Below are positions 1 to 12,224 of a stretch of 64,000 bases of DNA, one piece after another. Each line of letters begins with the position of its first letter. The stretch's first letter is position 1. The DNA comes from Capsicum annuum (Eukaryota; Streptophyta; Magnoliopsida; Solanales; Solanaceae). The stretch is taken from positions 97,148,648 through 97,212,647 of the forward strand of contig NC_061120.1 in NCBI RefSeq assembly GCF_002878395.1, given 5' to 3'. Position numbers and translations under genes: made by a program. Below the pieces are notes generated by a model. That model searched no databases and was not told the origin of the DNA. It was given only the letters and a program-made list of their open reading frames with translations.

Positions 1-274
1 GATAGATTATGATCCATTTGGTCTATTATTATATTTTACATCCGAGATGTATTTAGTAGTTCTTACATTGTGATTCTAGGTTTTATGATTTGTATGGTAT
101 TTTTTGTTATGTACGTTTACTTTTATCATATTTGGGTGATCATCATTGTTCTAGAAGCCTTACCCTTGATTTTGGTATTGATTTCTCATTGCATATCAGT
201 TTTGGTTATATGCTTACTTTTCAAGACTTGCCATGACAAGTTCCATCATGACCCTTAGTTTTTGGGTCATGACA
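1..274 (+). repeat. 3' end of a + strand gypsy LTR (partial)
   Basis: The stretch ends in GGTCATGACA, the usual inverted terminus of Tekay-type LTRs, three bases before a primer binding site. The 5' part lies outside the window. It is T-rich on the + strand, as expected of U5. The short open frames here carry no recognisable domain. The boundary at 274 is read from the terminal CA and the PBS spacing. Confidence 0.7.
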
Positions 275-277
275 AAT

Positions 278-290
278 TGGTATCAGAGCA
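278..290 (+). other. Primer binding site, initiator tRNA-Met
   Basis: TGGTATCAGAGCA is complementary to the 3' end of plant initiator tRNA-Met, the primer of most Tekay/Del gypsy elements. It sits 3 bp after the LTR end and sets the orientation of this element as +. Confidence 0.85.
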
Positions 291-681
291 AACAAGTTTT
301 AATTGGTCTCATCAGTATAAGAACAGGGTGTCTAGTAGAGTTTTGCAGATTGGTACATAGATGTCCGTATCTATCTTTGAAAGGCTATAAGATATCTTTA
401 GAAAACTATTCTTATTTTATTCTATAACGTATAGATCTTTCATACCTTGTTTTCTAAACAATGATTCATTTTTTCTAGGCTAATAGTAAGGACTAGATCT
501 CGTGAGGCTAGAGATGCAGAGCTATCATCCGAAGAGTGGCTTAGTCCAAAGGGCATGTTGTGAGCCGTGGACGAGTTCGAGGTAGTAGATGGGCATGAGG
601 ATCTTCCTCATCTAGAGGTAGTACTAAGAGGCTCTCTTTTGACCCTTAGATTGAGCATTCAAGATATATGGAGCCTACTCC
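291..681 (+). pseudogene. Leader and 5' stub of gag, + strand Tekay-like element
   Basis: After the PBS comes an untranslated leader to about 500. A frame around 490-680 then reads like the start of a Tekay-type Gag: a basic TRSREARDAE segment and an acidic/arginine tract. It is interrupted by a stop near 560. Similarity ends at about 681, where the sequence switches to a fragment of a minus-strand LTR. No Gag core, zinc knuckle or pol follows, so this is a 5' remnant. The family call rests on PBS, position and composition. Confidence 0.5.
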
Positions 682-684
682 GGT

Positions 685-838
685 CCCATAAAGTTCTTAT
701 ACCCAATCTTAGAAATCTCAAAATAAATCTAGAAATCTCACCAAGAAAAGGGTGAATTCTTACTTTAAAAGGGATGAGAATCGCAAAAATAAATGTTAAT
801 CAAGCTCTCAAGTCACCCACAAGTCTCAATTTTGAGAA
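685..838 (-). repeat. Fragment of Tekay-like LTR, probably the residual 3' LTR
   Basis: This matches 13876-14018 inside the Tekay-like LTR at 10917-14741 in the same orientation. Shared blocks include ACCAAGAAAAGGGT and AAATAAATGTTAATCAAGCT. It directly follows the protease remnant of the minus-strand element that owns that LTR. The simplest reading is that a deletion removed RT, RNase H, integrase and the outer part of the 3' LTR, leaving this scrap. Confidence 0.65.
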
Positions 839-2283
839 CCTATAGGAGTAGATACGTGCAATGGCACGAATAATAAATCACAAGACATCTCCAACCATGG
901 TGCATAATTAGCAAATATATAAGAGTAAGTGGATCCCAGATCAAATTAAGCAAGGGCTGACTGGAGGCACTCCAAAATCATACCTATAACTACAACATCC
1001 GAAGTCTCAGCCTCGGGTATAGAAGTTACTACATATAACTGACCATGCCTGCCACCTGGATGGACACCTGACCGACCTCCTGTTCTGCTTGCCTGAGAAC
1101 CTCCTTGAGTTCCCTGGAAACCACCCCTACGACCGTGAAAACCACCTCTAACTGAGATATGAACTACTATAATAGAAAGAACTCTCTGAGCTGAAGAAAA
1201 ATTCTTCCCATGACTAGGGAAATCTTATAAATAGTGACTAAGAGCTCCACAACTATAACTAACATGAGAGAGGAGCTAAACTAGAACTAACAGAACTGAC
1301 TGGCCTAGAGGAAGCACCACAACTAGAATAAATAGAAGATTAACCTCACGAAGAATGACCACTATCCTTACCAGGGAGGTTTCTGGCACTAGACTGACCT
1401 CCGTCAATAATCTGAAGTATTACCTGAATAGGTTGACTAGGCTGACTTTGAGATTGATAGGATGGATGCGGAGGATAACTGCATTGAAAATGCCATCTCT
1501 GGGTTGGGAATTAAGATGGCTCCCACTGAATCTGCCTTGAAACCTAGGCCTCTTATCATGACCCTCACGATGCATATCCTTTATGAACCTAGTGTGATCC
1601 AACACCTCAACAAAATACCTACCCACAACAACTAAACTCTGAGTAGCCATACTCAAACATCTAACAAAGTAACAAACTCTCTCATACTAAGTATCTAGGA
1701 TAGAAGTCGTACACCTGGCCAACTCAGGAAAATGAGCTTCTTACTTTGTAACTATCATGGAGCCCTACTCCAATCAAGAGAACTGATCCCTCAAATGATC
1801 TCTAAGGCAGTGATACATGTACTTCTCCAAGAATATCATGAAGAACTGAGTCCATGACAAAAGAGAAGATCTAGCTGGTCTAGAATCCATAAAACTCTTC
1901 ACCAATGTCAAGAATCCAAGTCCAACTAAAATATGGAGTAATCCAGACCACGAGTCTCAAAAAAGCCTATACTACGACACCTATCCTCATAAGAAATTAG
2001 ACACTCCTATGCATCCTCTCCGAGACACCAAAAAACCTAAGTGGAGCTAATCTCAATAATTAACCCAACATCTCCTGCTTATCAGAATACATAGAAGGTT
2101 GGGAAACCACTAGCTGAGAAACTATCGGTGCAGGAGGAACCTAAACTCTATGCACCACAACTATAGATTGTGCCCTCACCTCAGTACCAGTCTGATCTAT
2201 AGACTGAGAACACTAGACAATAAAGCACCAACTATCCTCAAAAGCTGCACCAATTCATCTCTGAGAACTGCAGAAGAAATAAA
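839..2283 (-). pseudogene. Gag middle and C terminus plus protease start, Tekay-like element
   Basis: Read on the minus strand from 2283, the first part resembles the Gag core with many stops. A 78-residue open segment at 1656-1420 (starting MSMATQSLVVVGRY) carries the Gag segment DKRPRFQGRFSGS. It is followed at about 1180-1040 by a Gly/Arg-rich tail with GGFHGRRGGFQG. At about 950-920 the frame reads FDLGSTYSY, the position of the aspartic protease active site (usually D-P/T-G-S-T). The frame then ends at the LTR scrap. No intact CCHC knuckle is visible. The N-terminal part of this gag lies at 10486-10708, beyond element B. Confidence 0.75.
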
Positions 2284-2529
2284 CCCTGTGTCACAACCCG
2301 AGGCTATCCCTTGGTCATAATATGGTGCTTAGAACCACAAATGATCCCAAGCTAACCTATGTACTGGCATACTGCTTTGAGCAACTGATTTATAATGTAA
2401 ATAAAAGCTAAATTTACTGAACGTAAATATAATCATGAGGAAATCTGAATAAGCATAATATTAATAAAATTTACAACATGATAAAATTGAAGAAAGAACT
2501 AGAATTGCATGAATGACTCTGACTGGCCA

Positions 2530-2659
2530 TCTATAAAACCTCTACTATACTGACTATAGATAGCTGGGACATGCCTTCAACTACTACTAATCAATCTATG
2601 AAGCCTCTACTATACTGACTATAGATAGCTGGGACATGCCTTCAACTACTACTAATCAA
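2530..2659. repeat. 65-bp tandem duplication in one LTR of element B
   Basis: Two adjacent copies (2530-2594, 2595-2659) differ at two positions near their start, then share CCTCTACTATACTGACTATA and the following bases. The partner LTR has a single copy at about 8191-8255, so the duplication arose after the element inserted. Confidence 0.9.
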
Positions 2660-4429
2660 TACATATGAATAATCAAAATAAATTACATGAACTACAACTG
2701 ACTGGAGTTCTCAAAATAGAAGAACTCATTACCTACTGGCTGAAAGCTGAGAACTGTCTGAACCTAGTGAATGGACTATTATTGATACATACATTATGAA
2801 ATAATGTAGCCACACAAACATATATGTGGTCAGTACTTCGTGAATGTACTGAGTAAGTGGGAGTGAATTAAATAAGTAAAATTGAATTGGTACATAATCT
2901 TAAATCATGCATGCTAAATGCAAGTAGACTTACCAAGAGGATGAAATCAACTGAAAGTAGAAGTGTCTTAAAACATGAGTACAAATATAATCTGATAAGC
3001 TAGTGAATCACTACACTTAGTTTCGTAAATCTTTACTTTTGAAAAATGAGTAGAACTAAAGTTGGGAAGCGGTAAATCATAAATACTGTATGTAAATCAC
3101 ATGTAAATCTAAACATGTTGTAAAAATGATCTGAACATGATGTATGGATACTAAGCAAGAAAACCTAAACATGTAAAACTGAGATGCAAGACCAACTATA
3201 GCATGTACATACATGATCTGAATAACATGAATAATATGTTAAACTGACTAAATAATTACTAAAATCTGTTTACTTGGTCAAGAAAGCCTGAACTGAGATA
3301 AACTGAATACTGACTAAATTGTGGGAGCTATCTTGTAACCAACATAAATCATGTGCGATATCATGGAGTCCAACATCTGACCTATGTTAAGGAAGACTAT
3401 TATATCCTTTCCATCAGAGTAGAACCTGTACTAGAGTGATCGCTAAACTGATCCTATATTGGGCAAGGGGAGACACTCTCTAGTGAGGCCCCTAAACATA
3501 CGGTGATACATAGTTTTTGGGGAAGTATGATATACTGAACCCATACTTCCCATTCTATGCTAAATCCTACTCCCAAATGAAAGACGCTGAAGAACAAACA
3601 ATTTCATGCACTAAAGTTAATAAGATTAGGTCATGGTATTTTGAAAACATCAGTACATACAGAGTTTGAAGTAATCATAAACATGTAAACTGATAGTTCT
3701 TGACATGAGCATAACAAACTGAGTTTAACAATAAAATCATGGACTAACAGACTTGTAATTTAGAAAGTCTGAAATAGTAAGTAAACACATAGATATCGGG
3801 TGTTCATAACCCACCAGCACTGAATGATTACTAAAATATGATACCAACTCTTAAAACGGTAATATGAAGTCATAATTCAGAGACCCAAAACATTAGATAG
3901 TTCATTACATGAGTATAATACATGATTTTAAGCATGGGGACATATTAAACTTGAGAGAATATCAATTTCTCATCAAAATAATGAATTTCACAAAAAATAT
4001 CAAACTTGTAGTTTAAAACATGAATAAGTACAACTCTGATGCACTTTTAGTCCTTTAAATCTCAGAGTAATGCTATGTTTCATTACATAAAAATTTGGGG
4101 ATGAACCCTAATTTAAAATATGTAAATTCAACTTAAAAATCATACTTTCGGGCACAAGGATGAAAAGTTAACCTTGTTCAAAACCCCACGTAGCTCAATT
4201 AGACGAATTCTTGAATAATCTTGAAATTGGAACTTAGGTTATTGAGTTCTTAAGAGAAGAAGCTTGAATTTTTTTCTTGGAAAAAGGAAGGGTTTCTACG
4301 TGAGAAATATTTAGGGTACTGGGCAAATAATTCCCTTTTGAGTGTGATAAGTCATGTTTTGGATAAATGGGGTTGAGGGAAAAGGACTAAATTACCCCTT
4401 GGCCCCTTAAATCAAGTATAGTGGAGGAA

Positions 4430-4525
4430 TAGCCTCCGCAGCGCAGAACCTATTCTGAGGGAATGGACTCAGCGATGTGTACCCTATTCTAGGTAAATGG
4501 ACTCCACGACGCAGCTTTGTCGTAG
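4430..4525 (-). promoter_or_regulatory. CpG-rich tandem cassette in U3 of element B (3' LTR)
   Basis: About three degenerate units of 33-34 bp, each with a GC-rich head (CCTCCGCAGCGCAG, GACTCAGCGATG, GACTCCACGACGCAG) followed by CCTATTCT and AAT. The surrounding LTR is AT-rich and poor in CpG. In transcription direction it lies upstream of the motif written on the + strand as GGACTAAATTACCCCTTGG. A regulatory role is inferred. Confidence 0.55.
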
Positions 4526-4886
4526 AACCTTACTATTTCTCAAGAAAATGGTCATAACTTTTCCCTCGAGTATTAGATTAGGGAAAAATTGGTATAGTTT
4601 GAAAGCTAATTCAATTATCTATAATTTGGTGTGTCTTAAGCTGAAAAATTCCATATATGTAAAAAGTTATACATATTTAAATTTGAATCTTTTAGAATCA
4701 GATACCAAGATTTGGCCGAATAGTGATTGCTCTTAGCTCAACTTTGCTCTAAGTGATACCACATAAGCTCTCTTTATACTGGGATAATGACCATGATACA
4801 TTTATTTGAATATAAATCATGGGATTTAAGTTTATACACATAGAAACGATGGTTCAAAGTCTATCTCAAAAATACAGGGTGTTATA

Positions 4887-4902
4887 TTATCTCCCCGTTG
4901 GA
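4887..4902 (-). other. Polypurine tract of element B
   Basis: On the minus strand the bases just before the 3' LTR read CCAACGGGGAGATAA, a purine-rich run in the position of plus-strand priming. Confidence 0.6.
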
Positions 4903-7900
4903 ATCATTCGTCCTCAAATAATGCATAGGAACTTCTTGAAGTATTATGAGTGTGGAATAATATAGACATGACATGTCTGCTAATGAAGGATATAACTGAG
5001 TTGAAAGATTACAACTTCCATCATGAAATTAATTTCTGAGCTGACTTGACTCTTTTGACTGTAAGGAGCCAATTCATGCTGAGAGTCTAGAACTCACTTG
5101 AAATGTTCATGATATGATAATACATATAGAACTGTGAAGTGATAACTGAAGAAATAAATTCCAAGAGTTACTAAGGATGGAATAAAGTATGTAGCTCTTT
5201 ATTAGGAATTGTCCCTTAACAAAACACGTATAGGAATCAAAAGAAAAGGGATTCATGGAACCTCCAAGTACATTATGTATGCACAAATCATGAGACAACG
5301 AGATTAAGATCGCATGAGAGGCATTACACTGTCTGAGCTGGAATACATGGAAAACTAAAATCTTTCACTAAACACTTATAAACTGAATCATAACTAAATA
5401 GCTAAATCTAAAACATGATGCATGGACTGAACTGAATTTACTAACTTACATATATGCAAACAAATTACCTCATGGAATAGCCATATTCCTGAAACTTTGG
5501 ATAGTAAGAATAGATGGAAAGATAGAAAACTATATGAGGTTATCTGTTTGATTGCTAAACTGAATTGTTGGCTATTCAGAATGAATCATACTGAAAGTTT
5601 ATACTTAACTGGAGTATTTCTTTAACACTCTTTATAAGAAGTGCTAATAATACTAGGGAGAAAGAATATTGGGTATGATCCAAGTAAGATATCTGAATAA
5701 GGAATCGTAACATGGCTATAACTCTATAACATAGACTATACACATATAGAATAGAAGCTAGAATAGGACTACTATGTCTTAGGCAATGCAACTACAAACT
5801 TTTAAGCCTAACCACACTTCTAAAATACTCTATCAACTGTACTTCTCCTCTTAAATACCATGTTCATTGATTCAACTTGTAATTCTCACATGGGCATTGA
5901 TAACTCCATGTACTAAAGTTTAAACTGAACTAAATCTTCTCACCATGTTCAAGCCTACTAAAATTCACAAGGTACAACACATAGCATCATATTACTAGTC
6001 TAAACCACAAATTTAATACCCCATGTGTGTTTTACAGCTCTTATCTCAAGAATAATTATTCTTACCATTTCAACAACTAAATCCAACCTCAACTGAGAAT
6101 TTACTAGTTCAAAATTTTCCCTTCCACTTATATTCTAACATGAAATTCAATGCTATTATTATAATCACATATGAACTTCTAGGCAAACAACCCACCATAG
6201 CATTTTTCCTATATTCTCTAATATCTCTTGTCAATAACAACTCCCATTCACTATCCCCAATAAAACACACATATAAATCTCAACTAACCATGGCATATAT
6301 CAAAAGCTTTACCTCAATCTTCCTTCAACCATACATTCTTAAATAAAATAAGAATACAACAACCTTTTCTTAACAAGAAAAATTTACTCTCTCCTATCTA
6401 AACCATTGATCATTATTTTTTATCACCACTATCTTAAAATTAAAGAGAGGTCACTAAAAAGATAAAACATAGGACCTAAACCATGAAAAATACTATGCAT
6501 AACTTTAAAACTTAACTGAGGCATAAGGAATAGAGTATGAAAGGCATGGATTCATCAAAGACATCTAAACTGAGGATATGTATGACATAATCAGAATTTC
6601 ACTGGTCATTAAGAGTGTAGCATAAGTATCTGGAGCTGAATATACTATAAAGCATGAGTACATGAGCCATGAGCTGCATGACCCTAGTTAGGAATTCATA
6701 AATTCATGGAATATGATTCGTACTTCTATGTGGACTAGAACTACTCATACTAGGAACTGAGAGCGTACATGATTCTCTAATATCTGTAGGAACATGAACT
6801 GTGATAATGGAGATAATGTGTAAGGCATGAGCAGATGTTGTTATGACAGAAGTATGAAACTTTGTGCTGAGATGAGAATGGGTCAGACATCTTCCTCCCC
6901 TACTGATGTTGTACAATACACTGACATCACTACTAGAATCTGAGAGCCTGACTTGGTTCCTTGTTCTATCATCTCCCCTTTAGCTTTAACACATCATTCT
7001 AAGTCTGTGGACCTCTCTAATAAACTCTAAACTTAACTACAACCATTTTACTCTAGGTCCAAGATATAACAATATACATAAATAATAAACTCACCCAGAA
7101 AAACTATACTTGAAAATGTAAAACCCACTGCTAAGACTTTATTTTGAGATACAACTCTTAGCTTTCTATAGCCCATAACTTAGATGGTAAGAACATTATA
7201 TACTACATAACTAGCCTTACTCACACTTAGCAACTCAAGGGTACTATCAAAGAACACACTGTAAAAACTTATAAATAATACAATCCTATATCGCCTTAGG
7301 TACACCTCTAGATTATAACCGCACACTATCACGCGTATCTTTGAATTAATAAATTGAAATTCTTGTATACACTATTTCAAGCCTACTTGTTAACCTTTCA
7401 TACAACTAACTCCATGGATACATAATCTACTAAATCCAAATAAACACTATCCCCACTTTACTGCTATTAAATTCCTAGGTTTGTGCTTCTAACTCTAGGT
7501 CATATGCTATCATAGGATTCTGACAAAGGATCTAGGAGCACATATGACTTTGTCTTAGTGTATAATTTTCATAAATAAGAATAAAATATTTCAAACTTTA
7601 AAACTTCAAAGCACTGATGGGATACTTTTGAGCCTGTGTCCAATTCCATAACTGCCTATAGGGACTATCTGAGAAAGCTCTATCTATAGGAATTTGAGCT
7701 TGACTAATGTTGTTACCTTAAAACTAAGGCAGAGTTGGCATGAGTAGAGAAATGTAAGAATCTGCATAGGTTTCTTAAAGAACATCTCTACTGCATGATT
7801 TGAGACATAAAAGAAAAGAAACATTTCTTAAATGCCCTGTAGCCTCTCGAAGAAAAGTACAGACATTTTCGTACTATTCCCTAAGACTCTACTAGACACG

Positions 7901-7932
7901 GCTTCATAGACACCCTAGGACACTTGAACTTT
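4903..7932 (-). other. Internal region of element B, no recognisable coding domain
   Basis: About 3 kb, A-rich on the + strand, with stops in all frames and no open frame above about 75 codons. I see no CCHC knuckle, aspartic protease motif, RT catalytic box or integrase motif. The part at 5460-5640 resembles 21150-21320 in element D (shared GATGGAAAGAT, ACTATA, TTGGCT and AACTGG blocks), so the two families share internal non-coding sequence. The end nearest the PBS (7600-7930) resembles the leader of the other Tekay-type elements here, with GACTCTACTAGACACGGCTT. Confidence 0.65.
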
Positions 7933-7946
7933 GGGCTCTGATACAA
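7933..7946 (-). other. Primer binding site of element B (one mismatch)
   Basis: The minus strand reads TTTGTATCAGAGCC, the initiator tRNA-Met PBS with T for G at the second base. It sits 4 bp from the LTR end at 7951. Confidence 0.8.
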
Positions 7947-7950
7947 AGTT

Positions 7951-10480
7951 TGTCATGACCCGAGGCTACCCATTGGTCGTAACATGATGCTTAGAACCAC
8001 AAGTGATCCCAAGCTAACTTATGTACAGGCATACTACTTGAGCAATTAATTTATAATATAAATAAAAGATAAATTTGCTGTACAAAAACATAAACATGAG
8101 GAAATCTAAATAACTATAATGCTGATAAAGTTTACAACATGATAAGACTGAAGAAAGAACTTGAATTACATGAATAACTCTGACAGACCATCTATGAAGC
8201 CTCTACTATACTGATTATAGATAGCTGGGACATGCCTTCAACTACCACTAATCAAAATAAAGTACAGGAACACAACTGAATGGAGTTCTCAAAATAGAAG
8301 AACGGATTACCTGCTGGTTGAAAACTGAGAACTGTCTGACCCTAGTGTGTGGACTACTTTTGATACCTACATTATGAAACAATGTATCCACACAGACGTA
8401 TATATGATCAGTACTTTTGGAATGTATTGAGTTAGTAGGGGTGAATGCAAAAAGTAAAACTGAATAGATACATAAACTTAAAACATGCATGCCAAGTGCA
8501 AGTAGCCTCACCAAGTGACTGAAATTAACTAAAAGTTGAAGTATCTTAGAACATGAGTACAAACATAATCTGATAAGCTGGTGAATCACTACACTTAGTT
8601 TCTTAAATCTTTACTTTTGAAGAATGAGTAGAACTGAAGTTGGGAAGCGGTAAATCATAAATACTATATGTAAATCTCATATAAAGCTAAACATGTTGTA
8701 AAATTGAACTGAGGATCATGTATTGATACTAAGCATGAAAACATGAACATGTAAAACTAAGATGGAAGACCAATTATAGCATGCACTGATATGATCTGAA
8801 TAACATGAGAAATCTGTAAAATTGACTGAATAATTACTAAAATTAGATTACTTGGTCAAGCAAATCTGAACTGAGATAAACTAAATACTGACAAGAACTG
8901 TGAGGGCTATTATGTAACCAACATAAACCATGTGAGCTATCATGGAGTCCAACATCTGAACCACGTTGAGGAGGGTTGTTCTATCCTTGCCATTAGAGTA
9001 GAACCTAAAGTAGAGTGATCACTAAACTAAGCCCACATTGGGCAAGGGGAGACACTCTTTAGCGAGGCCCCTAAACCTATGGTGGCATATAATTTATGGG
9101 AAAGTAGGATGCACTGAACCCATACTTCCCACTTGTTGCTAAATCTTTCTCCCAACTGAAACACACTGAAATACTAACTTATGCATATACCAAAGTTAAA
9201 AAGCTCAAGTCATGGTATTTTGAAAACATCAGTTCATACATTGTTTGAAGTAATCATAAACATGTAAATTGGTAGTGCTCGAGACGAGTATAGCAAACAT
9301 AGTTTAACTATAAAATCATGTGTCGACAGACTTGGCATTTGAAAAGTCCAAAAATAACAAATAAACACATAGGTACCGGGTGTTCCTAACCCTCCAATTG
9401 AATGCTTACTAAAATACGATAACAACTCCTTAAACAGTAATATGAAGTCATAATTCAGAGACCCAAGACAGTGGATAGTTCATTACATGAGTATAGTACA
9501 TGAATTTAAGAATGAAAACATATTAAACCTAGGAGAATAATAATTCCTAATCAAAATAATGAAATTCAAGACAAAATATCAAACTTGTAGTTTAAAACAT
9601 GAATAAGTACAACTCTTATGCATTTTTAGTCCTTTAAATCATAGAGTAATGTTATGTTTCAATATATGAGAATTTGGGGATGAACCCTGATTTAAAAAAT
9701 GTAAATTCAACTTGAAAATCATACTTTCGGGCTCAAGGATGAAAGATTAACCTTGTTCAAAACCCCACATACCTCAATTAGATTAATTCTTGAAGAAAAC
9801 TTGAAATTAGAACTTAGATTCTTGAGTTCTTGAGAGAAGAAGCCTGAATTTTGTTCTTGGGAAAAAAGAGGGTTTCTACGTGAGAAATTTTAAGGTTAAT
9901 GGGTAAATAACGCCCATTTGATTTTTATATGTCACGTTTTAGACGAGTGGGGTTGAAGAGAAAGGACTAAATTACCTCTTGGCCACTTAAATCAAGAATA
10001 GTAGGGGAATAGCCTCTGCGGCGTAGACCCTATTCTGGGAGAATGGCCTCTGTGACGCGGACCATATTCTGGGTGAATGGCTTTCGCAATGTGGCCCTAT
10101 CATAGAACCTTACTATTTCTCAAGAAAATGGTCATAACTTTCACTCGGGTATCAAATTAAGGCGAAATCGGTATTGTTGGAAAGTTAATTCAACTATCTA
10201 TAATTTAGTGTGTCTTGAGCTGCAAAAATCCATATGTGTCAAAATTTATATACTTTCAAATTTGACCCCTGTAGAATAGAGTACCAAGATTTGGCTGTAT
10301 CGAAGGCTCTTAGCTCAACTTTTCTCTAAGTGATTCCGATGAACATTTTTCACCTCATAGGCACTCTTCACACTACGATTATGATCATGATACATGTATT
10401 CAAATATAAATCATGGGATTTGAGTTTATACACCTATGAACGATGGTTCAAAGTCTAGCCAAAAAATGCAGGGTGTTACA
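7951..10480 (-). repeat. 5' LTR of element B
   Basis: Starts TGTCATGACCCGAGG and ends GGTGTTACA with intact TG...CA termini. It pairs with 2289-4886. In minus orientation a TATA-like GACATATAAAAATCA lies at about 9930-9920. Many scattered substitutions separate the two LTRs, so the insertion is not recent. Confidence 0.88.
10005..10105 (-). promoter_or_regulatory. CpG-rich tandem cassette in U3 of element B (5' LTR)
   Basis: Three degenerate 33-34-bp units with heads CCTCTGCGGCGTAG, CCTCTGTGACGCGG and CTTTCGCAATGTGG, each followed by CC(C)TATTCT-like and AATGG bases. It is the counterpart of 4430-4525 and lies about 80 bp upstream, in minus orientation, of the TATA-like sequence near 9925. 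Confidence 0.6.
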
Positions 10481-10485
10481 CCCTG

Positions 10486-10708
10486 ATGGAGCCTAGGCTG
10501 GTCCCTGGCCCTCTACTGTTTAGGATGGAATAACCTTTGAATCTAGAGTTGGAATAGAACTTGGGGAAGGCAGACTGTCCTGGGTACTAGCTGGGGATAT
10601 ATCACCCGATTTTCCATGACCTCTAGGCTTTCCATGAACTGGAGTAGGATCCCTAGGCTCAATCTCTGGACCCACATCTCATGTAGCGATAACACGTGTC
10701 CTTTCCAT
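10486..10708 (-). pseudogene. Gag N terminus, Tekay-like element
   Basis: An ATG at 10708 on the minus strand begins METRV-like sequence (MERTRVIAT), with a stop after nine residues and then a Pro/Gly-rich stretch (EPRDPTPVHGKPRGHGK). The start is chosen because it follows PBS and leader at the usual distance. The gene is cut at 10486 by element B and resumes at 2283. Confidence 0.65.
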
Positions 10709-10900
10709 CTGCAAAAAAGTAAATTCAAGGGAATAGTTCTATAGAACAATTCAAAATCTTAGCACGATATGAGTGATAGAAGTGAAGAACTCCTAAGAAT
10801 GTTCCATAGCCTTCCTAAGATAGAAAATGGGCATCATCATTTTGATCCATAGAACTCTACTAGAAACTCGCTCTTGTAACAACAATAACGGTGAAACCTA

Positions 10901-10914
10901 GGCTCTGATAACAA
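10901..10914 (-). other. Primer binding site of the Tekay-like element
   Basis: The minus strand reads TTGTTATCAGAGCC, an initiator tRNA-Met PBS with one substitution, 2 bp from the LTR end at 10917. Confidence 0.8.
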
Positions 10915-11739
10915 TTTGTCATAACTCGATTTATGAGTCATGATGGCACCTACTAAAATTCACCAGTAGATAAGCCAGCCATAACCTAGAGTTAATGCAA
11001 TAAGTTAATTCTGTAGGAAATGCCCATCATAGGAGAAATTCAAGAACACAATTCATAAATACGCAGGTGTTCTAAATAGATAAAATAATATATACTAAAT
11101 ACCATCCCACGACCTGGTAGAGCTAGTAAAGAGTATAAAATGAGAATAATATAACTTCAAATGTTTAGAATAGTCAACAACAATTTTCTCAAAACAAAAG
11201 ACTAAATATGGAAATGGGCAAATCAAACTCTAAGAGCTCACCCTATCTCCAAAAATCAATCGCCGTACAAACTTCAATCAATAGTGGCAACAAGCGCTCG
11301 GATCTACACTAAAAAGGTACTGAAATATAGTATGAGTACCAAAATAATGGGTACTTAGTAGGCATCATCGACTGACTGAGCTAAATCATGATATAAGTAT
11401 GATAAATGTAAGATAACATAACTAAGTCACGGTACAGACATGAACCTGAATAATCTCCAATACTCCTGTACAAAATAAGTAATTAAATTGGAATAGTAGG
11501 ATAACATAAGGCATTAACACATGCCAATACCTCTGTGCATAATAAGTAAACAACGCTGGATAATAATGTTTCATAAAGCATCAACATAAGCGAACATAAT
11601 TACAAATTTAGCTCCTATAGGCCAATTGGTATAGAAAAGTGAAGAACTCATCAAGCCTCCCATACGATTGGAGAGTGCACTCAAGAGAAGAATAAAGAAA
11701 TCAACCAATATTATAACCAACCTGCATCATTATCTTACC

Positions 11740-12140
11740 ATCATTCCACAAGTATAATCAATATACCATTTACCAATATTGTCATAATATACCAATAATA
11801 ATAATACTACCATCATTTAACAACCTTATCATAGATACTCAAAAGTCACCATTTATTAGCTAACCATCATTTATTAACTAATCCATTTAATAAATAGTGA
11901 TCATATAACATGTAGTTATCATTCAACAATTATTCACCACATATCCACTAATCACTATTCATTAGATAATTATCATTTCTCATCTAACATTAGTTATTAT
12001 CTAATCCACATTTACAAACTAGTCCTCGATTGTCAACTAGACATTATTAGTCACTTAAACTAAATTCACCACTAATCATAAATTGTCACTAATCCTCAAT
12101 TATCACTAATCATCAACTATACCACTTTATAAGTATTTAT
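11740..12140. repeat. Degenerate short tandem repeats (CTAATCATTATTC-like) in LTR
   Basis: Irregular repeats of phrases such as CACTAATCA, ATTATCACTAATC and CATTTATTAACTA follow one another at roughly 15-25 bp. The + strand counterpart is at about 60280-60436 (TTGATTAGTTGATAAATATT-like units). Confidence 0.6.
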
Positions 12141-12224
12141 CACTTTCGGGCTATAACTGACATATCTAATGTCAACAACATACCCAATTTCCATATAAGT
12201 ATATATATGCATATAATTGCCATA

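Larger units (their letters stand above)
2289..4886 (-). repeat. 3' LTR of element B
   Basis: Starts TGTCACAACCCGAGG and ends GGTGTTATA (terminal CA decayed to TA). It is colinear with 7951-10480 throughout, for example the blocks around 3330-3560 and 8910-9150. In minus orientation the promoter side lies near 4885 and U5 near 2289. It carries a 65-bp tandem duplication absent from its partner and a CpG-rich cassette at 4430-4525. Confidence 0.88.
2289..10480 (-). mobile_element. Element B: full-length non-autonomous LTR retrotransposon with TSD
   Basis: Two LTRs of about 2.6 and 2.5 kb (2289-4886, 7951-10480) flank a 3-kb internal region with a PBS next to the right LTR and a polypurine tract next to the left LTR, so it reads on the minus strand. 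The five bases CCCTG occur just outside both ends (2284-2288 and 10481-10485), a perfect target duplication. Gag sequence of the surrounding Tekay-like element lies on both sides. No gag, protease, RT or integrase motif is recognisable inside. The size and lack of coding sequence fit a large non-autonomous derivative mobilised in trans, which is an inference. Confidence 0.85.

Noticed and set aside
278..290. A tRNA gene fragment
   Set aside because: Only the 13 bases complementary to the tRNA 3' end are present, next to an LTR end; this is a primer binding site.
8248..8589. 113-codon minus-strand open frame in the element B LTR
   Set aside because: It lies wholly inside the LTR, has no homologous open frame in the other LTR and shows no domain.
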